A stretch of DNA of 64,000 nt, taken from contig JACDQD010000002.1 in the NCBI GenBank assembly GCA_019843655.1, forward strand, positions 2,428,585 through 2,492,584, written 5' to 3'. The position numbers were made by a program, and so were the translations under genes. Shown in pieces: positions 23,102 through 34,500 of the stretch (the stretch's first letter is position 1; the number at the start of each line of letters is the position of its first letter). The notes beneath the pieces were generated by a model. The model saw nothing but the letters and a program-made list of their open reading frames with translations. It had not been told where the DNA came from and ran no database searches. Origin of the DNA: Lethocerus indicus. Taxonomy: Eukaryota; Arthropoda; Insecta; Hemiptera; Belostomatidae.

Positions 23102-24992
23102 CTGTAACACATCAAAAATTTCCTTTCCATAATTGAATTCGATTCTTCCTTAAATTATTATATTTTTGAGAAAAGGATTCATTCTTATTAATATAATTCG
23201 TGTTATCCATAACTCGAGGCCTCCATTGGATTAGCGTTTCGTACACTTCTTTTACAATGAGCACAAATAAATTTATTGACAATTTTATAATACCCGATGC
23301 GAACACTTATCACTAGCCAGACATTACGCATTCGTTTATATTGAATTAGGCTACCCAATTTATAGTAAATGTGTCGCCCAATTTTCGATTTAGGAAACAG
23401 TTTTATATTTCTTATATATTCCTAATTTTGGAATAGTTCCTTATTATTCCATCATGATGACACATTTCCTCATATCTTAAGCACCAAAGAAAAACCCACG
23501 TTGTTTCAATGAAAATCTTTACATGCTAGAGATACGGCAGAACTCCGGAAAGTTGAATTTATTTCACGTTTTACCTCCGTAAAGTGTAACGTTGTCGTCT
23601 GTCTTAAAATGATTGTCAAATGTTAAAAGTTCAAGTTAGTTTGAAAGTTGTAGATTTGTCGCGAAGATACAAAAGTTAAATATGAGTGCTTGCTTGCAGT
23701 CACGAATAATAAATGTGGTGTGAAGGATGCTAATTCCGGTTGTTGAGCGTACGACCTAATTGTAGGTCTGTTGTTCACGCTAAGTTTTTGTATAGTTAAG
23801 TCCACGCGAAATTGAATCTGGCGGAAGAGCCTCGGATTTTCCAAGGAAGGTCCATTCAATTTTTCCAGATGTCTGTTAATTCTCTGATTATTAATAATTT
23901 TGTTTCCATATATCCAACTATTATAAGGAGATGAGATATGAAGGAACACGAATATTCGCAGTGTGGAGGATCAAATTAGCAAAACAGTGGCTCATTTCTT
24001 TTTTACACTCTTATCGAGACTCTAGACTTAATTGCCCGGATCAGATGAAAGGGGAGGACAGAAATGAAAATTTAACGCATCGAGCACATAAAAACAAACT
24101 GTATTAATAGTAGAATTCAAATTGAAAAACTCCTGATAGGCAGTATTCCGGGAGTAGTTCAATTTCCTCACTTTCACCGTAATTGTCCCGTGGGAAAAAG
24201 AGAACAGAGACCAGACGGGAGAGAGAAGAAAGTCCCGGCGGGGCACTAAACTAACAATTACAAGGAAACGGTTGAATCACGATCCACGAGTCTGAGCGGT
24301 TTTCCTAGACTTGGACTTCAGCTCGGTCATGAAAAGGCTAAGAAAGGCTAAGCCTCAACGGAGGTTGTATATTTGAAACAGGCGAAGCGATAAGAGAAAA
24401 TTCAAGGTTGTATTTTACACCGACGATTCTAACCGACAAATTATTACACTCTAATTGGTTTTTCCCAACTCTGTGTGTGTTTTGGTACTCCGTACCAAAC
24501 AGCCCTTGACTGCGTTACAAAAATAGTGACATACTTAGAGAAACACCGGTAAAGAGTACAAATAGTAAAATATCTCTTTAAATAAATAAACACCGGTATA
24601 ATTGTAATACTTTTAACGTGTTTATTGATTGTAAGTACTATAGGACAACCGGAGGGCCAATAACTGGAGTCATTCATAGTTCGTGACCTTTCGTGGCAAA
24701 TGTTTCCTAACCTAATAATATGATATTATTTCTTGACATTTTTGTGAATTCCTTTCTCCCTTTGTTATTTCAGATTGTTACCAATTTTTAATCGTTGTTC
24801 ACTTAGTGTTCCCTTCAAGCCTTCACAGCTCTAAATTCATATTTCTAGAAAGGGTCGTTACATTAATAGCATCGAGCTGTTGATGGCTGTATTCCCTTTC
24901 CACCTTTCAATTGTCTTCCAATACTCTTATCCTGGTCTTGACTATTTGTCTTCCCATCTCCTGCTACGCTATGGCCGGCCGTGGCCGTCATT
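23102..24992. other. Spacer between CA last exons B and C
   Basis: I looked for missing CA core exons (SPI, HFHWG, EHT, ME.H and YWG words) on the minus strand and found none. A minus-strand AATAAA (plus TTTATT at 24621-24626) is a possible distal polyadenylation signal for exon C. Nothing else supportable. Confidence 0.45.
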
Positions 24993-27900
24993 CTACTTCT
25001 TTTTCCCCTTGCCTTTACCCTTGTCCTTTGCCTTGCCCTTCCCCTTGGCCTCTTTGACGGGGTCCTTCTTTTCGGGCGGGGCCAGTCCCCCGACAGGGTA
25101 CAGTAACTTGGTCCACTCGGTCTGTTTGGGCGGCTCCACCAGGTAGGCGGCCCGCCCGCCCAGGTCCTTCAGCTTTCTAAAGTTCCTACACAACGGTTTC
25201 TCGGCACTATCCTTAAGCTCGCGGAACCGCGCCAACTGCAACACAAGACAACAGACCATGATTGCGACGTTTCGTTTAAGTTTTTTCTTTCGATCTGGGC
25301 TTTACGGAGAATGGCGAGGTTCTCTCTAGGCGTTTTCTCTCTTAATAAGCTCGTTCATTATAAGTTATTATATTTTCTGTATTTGGACTATTTGAAATAT
25401 TGTTCGGGCGGACGGGGGACAGCCATACGAAGGGCGCTTTTTACATACGTAGCGTTCGTTTCGTGCATTTTCTATTCTTTGTGAATTTTCACAGTTCACA
25501 ATTTTCTTTTCAAGAAATCTTAACAACGCAGTGGACCATCGGACAACGAATTCGTAAGAATTTGTTCAATTTTATTCAGGCATTAATAATCCACTTCTCT
25601 TCGTAATTCTAGTTGGTTCGACTATAGCCATTAATTAATTGGCACATAATCATATATGTTCAAGCGCGAAAAAAGTTTTCCTCAATGTATTTTGAGTCTG
25701 TTCCATCCGTACTTACGGTAGGGTACAAACAGCATTCAGTAATTTGGTAACGCAGTTGAATAAGGTCGTTTAATTCGGAACTGAACGTCTAAGTATTCTA
25801 AAATGGATACAAATAATGAACACTAGATTCTGCCTCAATACCATACATTTAATATGGAAAATCGAGACGACAGACACAGTAGACGACGAGCGAATAGTCA
25901 GAAAATGAGCAGTGAGGAATTTTTCCTTAAAGGTCCGGGACTTGCGTACTGACAAATGATTGTACGAGAATAGTTTTTAACCTCCTATAGCCCCTTATCA
26001 GTGACAAGATATTAGGCTCGACGGCCGGCATTGACACTCTTGACAAGTCAACCAAACGGGAATACGAGTCGAGAATATATTCGGCGTGCAGGCATAAATT
26101 ATCAACAGTTTATGGAAGCAGTCCATTGAAGAACCGATGGCAAGAACGAGTCTAAGGTGGAGAGGAATAAATGAGAGTTTAAAGAAGTAATCGCCGGGCA
26201 TTATTGAGATCAAAACTTTCACAAATACCGGCCAGCATTGGAATAGTGGTCAGGACGGACTCTGGGCTTGAAATTGTGCCGTTCGGGCGCATTGGCTTCG
26301 GCCTGTGTTAGGTCCCTAGGTTGGCCTTGTATTGCGTACCTGTTGTTGGCTGATGCCGACCGGCGTCCTCGATACGAACCAGAGGATGGTGTGGACGCAC
26401 TCTGCCGCCACCACGCTGCCCCAGTATATCAGGTAGTCTTCGTTGAACTCCTTGATGAACATGTGGATGCCGGCGGCGTCGATGTAGGCCGAAGTGTTCG
26501 CCTGGACTATGAACGGGAGCGCGTTCACGATTTTCTGATACTTCTCGTTGTCGTTTTCCTGAATCTGAAAAGCCAAGAGTGGCTCGTAGAAACTTATTTA
26601 ATTAGAGGCGCGAAAAGTACAGAGACTAGTAAGTGGAGGCAGAATCAAAATTGGGAGGAAAACTATTTTAAACTTTTCCTCGAAATAGGAAAATTTCCCA
26701 GCTTTGGAAGTGTTTTAGGACCTAATTTTTTTCTTATCTAATTTCCAGTCTACTTTTATTACGGCCTGTTCTGGTGTCGACCATACCAATCCATTACAGT
26801 AACCCGTTTCGGTTCTTTAATTTGTATGAAATTTCTACTATAAATGTACGCACATTTGCCAAATAGGCCACGGCGATAAGTCCATCCTTTTGCTTCCTAG
26901 CTTCGTTGTGATTTTCATATTTCTTGTTGTAAAAGACTGCGTGGATTTCCATCGGTTGCCTATAAAAAGGCGATAATTAGTGGTTTTAGCGAAACTCGGT
27001 TTTTCGTCGCAGTACACGAATTTGAATCTAGAGTCCCCGCTCATAAATTTACCTTTGCCCGTTACCGACGGAAAGAATCGTAATTTCATAACATGCGTTT
27101 CACTTTCATTTGAACAGGTGCCTGCGTTATTGTGGTCGCGACCTAATAAATCTATCAACCGTTTTATATCGATTGCGCTTAACATACGCTATCTTAGTAC
27201 GACTCGAACGGCTGAAACGCTTAAATGCCTCGTCGTGTAAATTTAAGAGCTTGGGAACAATAAAATATTAGAGATGAAATCCAAAATCGGGGCTTGACGC
27301 AGGTATACCTCGCGATACCAAATAACTCACGCTTTTCCCTCGACGGTGTGTTCACTTCCTTCGGCGCAGTCTCCGCCCCAGTGGAAATGAAGCTGCGAAA
27401 AGGCGTAATCATCGAGGAGGGGGCCGCCGGAGATGCTCGGGGCCGAACAAGCCCACTGACAACTCACGATAACTGAAAGAAGCGGTGTGAGCGTGAAGAA
27501 AAAATTAAAAACGCCAGCGCGTTTGAATATAATCGAAATTAATGGACAGACAAATACAAGTCGTACTATTCCAGTCACTCCAGTCCCACCTATTTGGCGA
27601 AAGCTATTGGTGACGATGGCGAAAAACCTAAAATTGACTAGTATTGGGCCAAAGGGAGAAAGCCGCCGAAAGCCCAACCGGACCCACGAGCAGATAACTT
27701 AAAATTATTTTAGACAACTGTTTGGTGGTCCGCGAATGTTCACAATACCTGCCTCCATTCTTGCAAGGTTGTAATATAAGTGATCAATCTACCTTTGAAA
27801 CGTCTTAATCTGTACATTTTACGTGATATGGGCTGATATGATGAGCAGTTACTATGCTTTCGCACTGAGTTAAATCAGAATTATATTAGAAACTCATGAT

Positions 27901-28454
27901 GGGTCACTTGTACTGTGGTGGTTGTCTATTTGTCGTGTGAATATGTCTTGTTTGTCATGTTTTTGGGGGATGCGGTTTGTCTTATTTGGGTTGGGAAAGA
28001 TTTTGTTACAGTACAAGTGACAGTGACAGTGCAGTGGGGATGTCCGAAAAACATCCAACAGTGACTAACACAGCGCTACTGAAGATGGCGAGCAGCCGAC
28101 AACCGGTCTAGCAAAAGACCAAACCAGCGAGAGGAGACACAAAAACACACGAAACCTACGATAAACAATACTTGACGTGCCCACGGTAATGACACAAAGC
28201 CGAAAGCTTGACTGACTGTACCTGTGTGGCCGCTGTTGGAAACTTTCATTTTGGACGGTTTGGCTTCCAAACAATTCCACACCAGTTTCGGTAGCTCTAT
28301 ATCTTTGGCGATCTTCAGCGACAAATCGATAGGAGATTCGAGCGTCCCCTGAGTGATGGCCAAATCCATTATATCACTCGGCGTTATCTCGGGCTCTGCA
28401 AATAGGTGTGTCCATAAAGATTGCAACTATAACAAGAGCTATTTACAAAGAGAT

Positions 28455-28495
<41 letters not shown>

Positions 28496-28601
28496 GATGA
28501 TTCCACAAATTACCTTTCTCCTTTTGCTCTTCCACCTTTTCTTTTTTCTCCTTTTCCTTTCCTTTCCCCTTACCCTTTGCGTCTTTCTTCTTCGGAGGCA
28601 T
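24993..28601 (-). CDS. Alpha-carbonic-anhydrase-related protein, core gene with last exon C
   Basis: Minus-strand exons 28601-28514, 28395-28222, 27472-27331, 26959-26854, 26564-26340 and 25235-24993 give 325 aa. Intron phases are 1, 1, 2, 0 and 0. There is no signal peptide, so it is probably cytosolic. The N-terminus is Lys/Glu-rich (MPPKKKDAKGKGKGKEKEKK). CA domain landmarks follow: SPIDL, SNSGHT (the His64 proton-shuttle position is kept), QLHFHWGG (zinc His94 and His96), GSEHTVEGK (Glu106) and MEIHAVFY (zinc His119). The substrate loop normally reading SLTTPPC is SVVAAEC, so Thr199 is replaced by Ala. Zinc binding is likely kept, but catalysis should be weak or lost. Exon C adds LARFRELKDSAEKPLCRNFR plus a short Lys/Gly-rich tail ending KGKGKKK. 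Two further candidate last exons lie downstream (23101-22091 and 21230-19947). The structure is inferred from motif and splice-site matching. Confidence 0.82.
27900..28165. mobile_element. Foldback element, copy 2 (left arm truncated), in a CA intron
   Basis: Shares 'ctgtggtggttgtct' with the interior of the copy at 52970. Its right arm runs through 'gctactgaagatggcgagca', 'aaagaccaaaccagcgagag' and 'acacacgaaacctac'. It lies in the intron between exons 2 and 3 of the CA core gene (27473-28221), ending about 57 bases from the exon 2 donor. The matching left arm is absent. Confidence 0.7.
28457..28493. repeat. (AT)n microsatellite in CA core intron 1
   Basis: About 18 uninterrupted AT dinucleotides. 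In transcript orientation the tract begins only about 20 bases after the exon 1 donor at 28513. Confidence 0.95.
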
Positions 28602-31553
28602 TTTGTAGGAAGTCTATATATCTCTCTCTCTCTCACTCTTTCTGGTCCCGAGTTGTCTGGCGTGTAAGTGTATTTATGTGAATGTTAAAATCATCGTCTG
28701 TGAGCTGAACTGAAATTTCAATTTCTTGCCGACGCGAAATTCTTTTCTACATTTGTTATCAGGTGGCAATCACCTGATGCCGGTAACAATTACGCATTTC
28801 TGTTGTTAACAGAAATAGACCAATCTATATAGAAGTTCGTACTTGGGTGGCCAGCTGACTTTAACATTTCCACAGCAACAGGAAATAGTTAATTATGTAT
28901 CGATAAAATATTATAAATTTAATTTTCTCAAATTTTGGTGCAATGGAATGGATTGATTTGAAGTTTGAATCGAAATTGGATTATGGGAGTATTGAAATTT
29001 TCAAGTAAATATTATTGTCGATAGCTCAAAATTTTGGTATTGATGATTATTTTCATATATCATGTAAACATTGTGTAGTGACTACCGTTTCATGGTTAAC
29101 TCCTAAAAACTGTCCTCAGAACGAATTATATATCTACTTTAAATAAATTGTTTTATTCATATTTTAAACAGATTAAAGATTGTCTTTCTCAAAACTGGTT
29201 TTTTCGAGAGAAACCCGCAGCCTGTTACCAGTGTACCGGTCATGGTAATAACTGATTTGCTGTTTGGCTACATTCCAACCTAAATGTTCTCTCAACTACG
29301 GACCGAAATGTCATATTGCTAGCGTAACAAAATTCGATAAGAGAATTTAATTTTTGTTAAGAAAAACTCACTCTAACAATACAGCTTTCCATTTAGTTAG
29401 AGTTGCCTTGAACAAACTTTATTAATTCTTTATTAATCCGTGAGTTGGAACTTTAAATAGCTTTCGGAATGAGTGGAATAATTATGGATCTTGCCTTCCA
29501 AAGTGTAGGGAAGCAGATGGGCGTTACTTGAAAAAAAGCCGTAGGGTGCATATTAATGTTATATGAGTTACCTCCCTTTTCGAGCGGTCAGTGCTGTGCT
29601 GACACAGTACTATTCTGTTTCACAGCTACACGTTTTAATTCCTACGAGCTTTGCAGTAGTAATTGAATTTCTATCGGAATGTGCTCTTAATTCTATTATT
29701 AAAGGCGTATAATTCACGTCGGGGTATCGATCGCCTTCTGTGGGAATCCGGAGAGATTTCCTCGCCCGTTACTAGCCCGTTCCATTTATACAATCAAACC
29801 TATTGCTCTTTTACAATAGATGGAGCATAAAATTTGTACTTAGTTCATCGAAACTCAATAAACATACGACCGATTCTATAACAAAATCGTGTTAATCTGT
29901 AATACAACATGGTAGTATATCTATGGCTTGAATAAAAAAATGATTAATTTAAAAAAATAATAATATTAATAATATCAGAACGCAAAAAAATATGGTTTCG
30001 ACCCGTCTTAATTTAATAGATGAATGATGAAATTATTTAATTAAATTAATCAAAAACAAATTTATTTTATTTACCGATGAATTTCTTCACATTGAAACAT
30101 AAGAATTGTCGACAAATAGTGTCCTGAAATAATGTGAAAGTGTATATATTAAGCGTTCTTAAAAGCATATATAAATTCGGCCTGGAACATTTAAGGCCTA
30201 AATATAGTTTCCAGTTGGCCTTCGTACTGGAATAATGCGGAACAAGCTGCCCTCTGATTATTGAACACACAAATCACGAGGTCGTGTGTCTTCTGTATTG
30301 GCGCTTCGACGCTAGATTTTTAGCGATTGTAATTCAAAATTAATTGTAACAATATAAGAAACTGTAGCTCTACTAAGCTTGGCTTTATTTCCTTTCTTCA
30401 ATTATTAATTTTATTATTATTACCATTTGCGCGTTCGCAATCACAATTTTGTCCGAGGGACCAAAATTTCATGGTGTTTGGAGTTGTACGGGATTTACGT
30501 TCGGGTTTTTCCACTCGAATTTACCGTAATGGAGGATCGAACCTCAGATCGTTGACCGATCTGAGCATCCCCTTCGAAAATCGACTACGGCCTTTGAAGC
30601 ATAAAGCATAATGTAAATCATTCTGGGGGCACAGCAGGTGGAACTGACTATACATTAAAAAAGGCCATCAAGCCAATTCCACTTTAAGCGTATTCATTTT
30701 GGCACAACCCGGCGGCGAAACGATTAATAAATTATAAATAACACAAGACGAATTCTTCTGCACGGCCAAAATCAGGGTCCAACCAGAGGTCCAATTACGG
30801 ACACAAGAAAGATCACCTGAATGCATCACTACTGACATTTAGTCCAAAAACTCTTCACTATAAAATATATGTGTGCTCAGTGAGTGGCCGTAATTCTGCT
30901 ATTGGTGTTGTATCACCGCGCGTGTTAGTGCAAAATAAGTTATTGTGGATTTTTGTTATCGTTAAATGTATTTCAAGAACCCGGGGAATATTTATGCATA
31001 TAGAGGTTGAAAGGGGCGCGTACTATTTTCTTACCCTGCTCGTGTATTATGTATATGGACAGTGACGATAAAAGGACAAAGGAATAACGGAGCTGTAGGA
31101 TGGGACTTGGGGAAGTACCCGAAAGCGGGTACTCGGGTCAATAAGGGCGGACCCGTGCGCCGCCTACCTGAGTGTAGACGCCGTCTACCTCTCTCCATTG
31201 TGCTGTAGCTATAAATACAGGCAGAATTGCCTTTGCGAATGTGACAGTTTAAGCGGGCTATATTTACATTGTTACGACGCTTACGGCGGTATACCGACTG
31301 GTCGTACACTCTCAAGTGGATAGGAGTGCACGCAAGTCTGGTCTATATGAGGAACCCGAGTGGCTTGCAAAGTGCAGTGCTAAATGAACATTGTTCGGAT
31401 AACAATTATGTCCGAATATATAAATGTTGAGCCTTATAAAACAGCCGGCTGTTTATAGATAAAAATAAAATACGTTTTAAGGAAATTAATTAAAACGATC
31501 GTATATTGGGACATTGACACCGACGTAGTGCAGACAAATATGATAGTACAAGT
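28602..31553. other. Intergenic region between the two CA genes
   Basis: This holds the promoter region of the core gene (upstream of 28601 on the minus strand) and the 3' flank of the long-tailed gene. There is a CT-rich tract at about 28620-28640 and a perfect hairpin at 30543-30565. A plus-strand TATAAATA near 31210 has no recognisable gene after it. I see no protein-coding gene here. Confidence 0.45.
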
Positions 31554-34500
31554 TCAGTAGCGCCATACCGGTTTGGAAGGTTGGGTGTCGCGTACGAACC
31601 TGGCGGTGGGTTGATGGGACGGGTTGAGCCTGGAGGTGGGCGACAGGGGCGTCTTGGAGAGGACAGTGCCGCCCGACCGTGTCCTCTGATTGGACTTGTA
31701 AGCATTGAGCAGAGTGTCCGCCCTGGTCACCTTCAGAGGTGGACTCCTATCGTAGAAGTTGAAAGGGGCCGTGCTGCTGTGAGGCCTCACCATCGTCGGC
31801 CTCTTCCGCATGGACGCCCCCTCAGTCTTCGGCCGGGACTTGGCCTTCAAGTGTTGTTCGAGCAGGGTCAGCACCTCGGGGCTCAGCCGGCTCAACACCC
31901 TCGTCCTTGTTTCGGGATCGATCGAAATCAAAGACTTTTCGAGTTCGTCCTTCTCCGAAGAGAGTCTCGCGTCCTGAAAATATTTAAAATCTCCCTTGTC
32001 GGCCTGGCTGTTTATGGCGCTGCCTAACGTTTCGTCGGCGCCAGCGGCCGAATCGGTGCCAGTGCAGGGGTCCGCCTCGTCAGCATCCTTGTAAACCTCC
32101 TCGTCCAAATCGTTCGATACGGTCTCTCCCTTTTCCGACGAGCCTATACCGAAATTAATTGCTTCCACCCCGGCCTCCACGTTGTCATCCATTGCGCGAT
32201 CGACGTCCGCTACGGTATTAATTAATTCATTATTTCCGGCGACGGCCAGCCTTTCGTAATCGTCCTCGGCCAGATCGTAAGTGTCCTGCGTCACTATCCG
32301 GACTATACTTCTCGAACTGAATGTGACCGTGGCCGCGGTACCGACGCCTGTCTTTGTATTTTCGACGGGCGTTCCATCGCCGCACTTGCCCACCTCGTAT
32401 ATTTCCTCGCTACTCCGTTCGAAGATTCGGTCGACATTATCATCCGGTTCGCAAGTCTCCGTTACGCTTTTCTGTTTATCGGCGTCTTTCGACCTTTCGG
32501 ATACGTCGGCTAAATCGATATATTTTTGCAACCGCACATCTTCCTGTTGGGTCGCGCGCTCGTCTTTGGAGTCCGTTCCTCCTTCGGGACCGTCTGCACG
32601 GTCCGTAGGGAGATTTTCCGCTTGTTTCAAGCCTTCGTTTATACAGTAGTCCTCCGACTTAACGAGTCTATCGAATTTCTCGTCGAAACATTCCTTTTGT
32701 TTGGGCGGAGGACAGTTTTCGTCCGTAGGATTAGAAGGTTCATTTACAATAACTTCTTCGAATTTCGGCCACTTCGATTCCTTCTCCGTCTCGTAATCGA
32801 ATTTTCGCCTGGTTCGTAGCCGGCCGGCTAAATCGTAACCGGTTTCGGTGAGTGCCAGCGTGTGGGGTACTCTTGTTTTCACCTTGTGTTGTGATGGTGG
32901 GGAGGCGTACAGGTTCTCGGGGGGCCGTAGCCTCCTCTGTACAGCCGCTCGTTTAGTTTCCACCTTCACCAGGGCTTCGGCCAAACTGTCCCTCAACTCG
33001 GTCAGAGCGTCCGGGTTCTTGTCGTCGCAGGTGTTCACCAACCTGGTCAGTTCCTCCAGCAGTCGGCTACCAGTCAGTTCTTCGGCTGCGGCTCTACTCC
33101 TCCGCCTGCCTCGTCCACTCTCCCTGGAGCTGGAAGAAGATCCGCTCTTCGGATTGTCCAGATTCGCGCTCCCGGTTTTGGTAGGGCGGTAGAAATCGTT
33201 CAGTTCCATTTTGCCCGGCCTCACGAACCCGTTGCTCACAACGTAGTGCGTTCCGATCTTCGGCTTCTTGCCGCCCTTGCCCTGTTGTTTCTTGTTATTC
33301 CCCTTTTCGTTTTCCAATCGGTCCAATTCGTACTGCAGCATGTGCAGCAGTTGCTGCTTTTGATTCGACGGATTCACGTGAAATACAGTCCTCTTGCTCA
33401 AGCATTGCGTGCTTCGGAAATTGTTGGTTATCGGTCGATTATTCGTGTCCTGTAATCTTCTGAAATATTCCAACTAAAAAGTGAATTGATTCTATAATAA
33501 AAATATCCCAATTTCTCGTTAAAGCATAAGGAATAGTACTAAGTACTGGCTATGGACAGCAGTAGAAAGTCTTAACTGATAATTTCAGGAGATTCAACCT
33601 CGAATAATCTTATCCATCTGTTATGTTGACAACGGCAGTAACGATATTGATATTAACATAAAATGAAATATTAAAATAAAACCGGTTAATTGAAAACCTT
33701 AACTGAATAGTTTTTGTATAAATTACGAAGTAGTTAAGGAGTAGACGTCAAATGTCTCCATAATGTTCTGAAGACTAGTGAAACGGAAGGTAGAATATTG
33801 ACGGAAGCATTGTGGGAAGGGAAGGAAACCGGATCATGCCGGGAGAACCTGTACTGGGTAGGTCGCTGACCTTAATTCAACGGATCGATTAGATAACATT
33901 GATGGTGGCACAATAGACCGTACCATTTTGTTCTGGTACAAAAAAAACTGGCATTTCGGATTTAGCACGAAATTAAATTCAGATCATAAAGTCTGAAGGG
34001 ATATTCCGAACCATTTTATCAACACGAACATAAAATAGGTCTGAATTTTCAATAGTAGTATTAGTTGGTAACTATAAACTATATGGAACCCTTATCTACG
34101 GTCACCAACACATCAATATCAGTCTTATACCTGGAATGAAAAAAATTATACTATTAAGTGGCAGAGGAAACAAGGAGGAAATGGAGGACAGAAATGCACT
34201 AGTAATACTAATCTGATCGTTACTTGACCAAAATAAAATTCCGTTGCACTCCATTCAGTAGAGTTTCAGAAAATGTTCAGACACTCAGCGAGATGTCGGA
34301 ATGAACGATATAAAAAAGTACAATGCGGCAAATATTAATTTATGCGTTTCCGCTTTGACACAACTCGGTCAGCTAACGCGCATTAGAAAACAATCGGCTG
34401 GGAGATGGTAATATACCTCGAGGAACACAATCCTAAGTCGCACTGACGTCATACTGCGAATTGGAGAAAACCATCCCAGCAGACCCACATGACACGAGCC

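Noticed and set aside
28454..28636. Arg/Lys-rich minus-strand frame MREREIYRLPTKCLRRRKTQ
   Set aside because: It is an out-of-frame reading of CA exon 1; the MPPKKKDAKGKG frame has the correct phase to join exon 2.
30500..30600. Functional tRNA gene on the minus strand
   Set aside because: The B-box-like word is present, but there is no convincing A box, anticodon arm or acceptor stem.
31581..33455. Several plus-strand open frames of 70-150 codons opposite the long CA tail
   Set aside because: Antisense shadows; no recognisable domains, and the minus strand is one continuous 639-codon frame.
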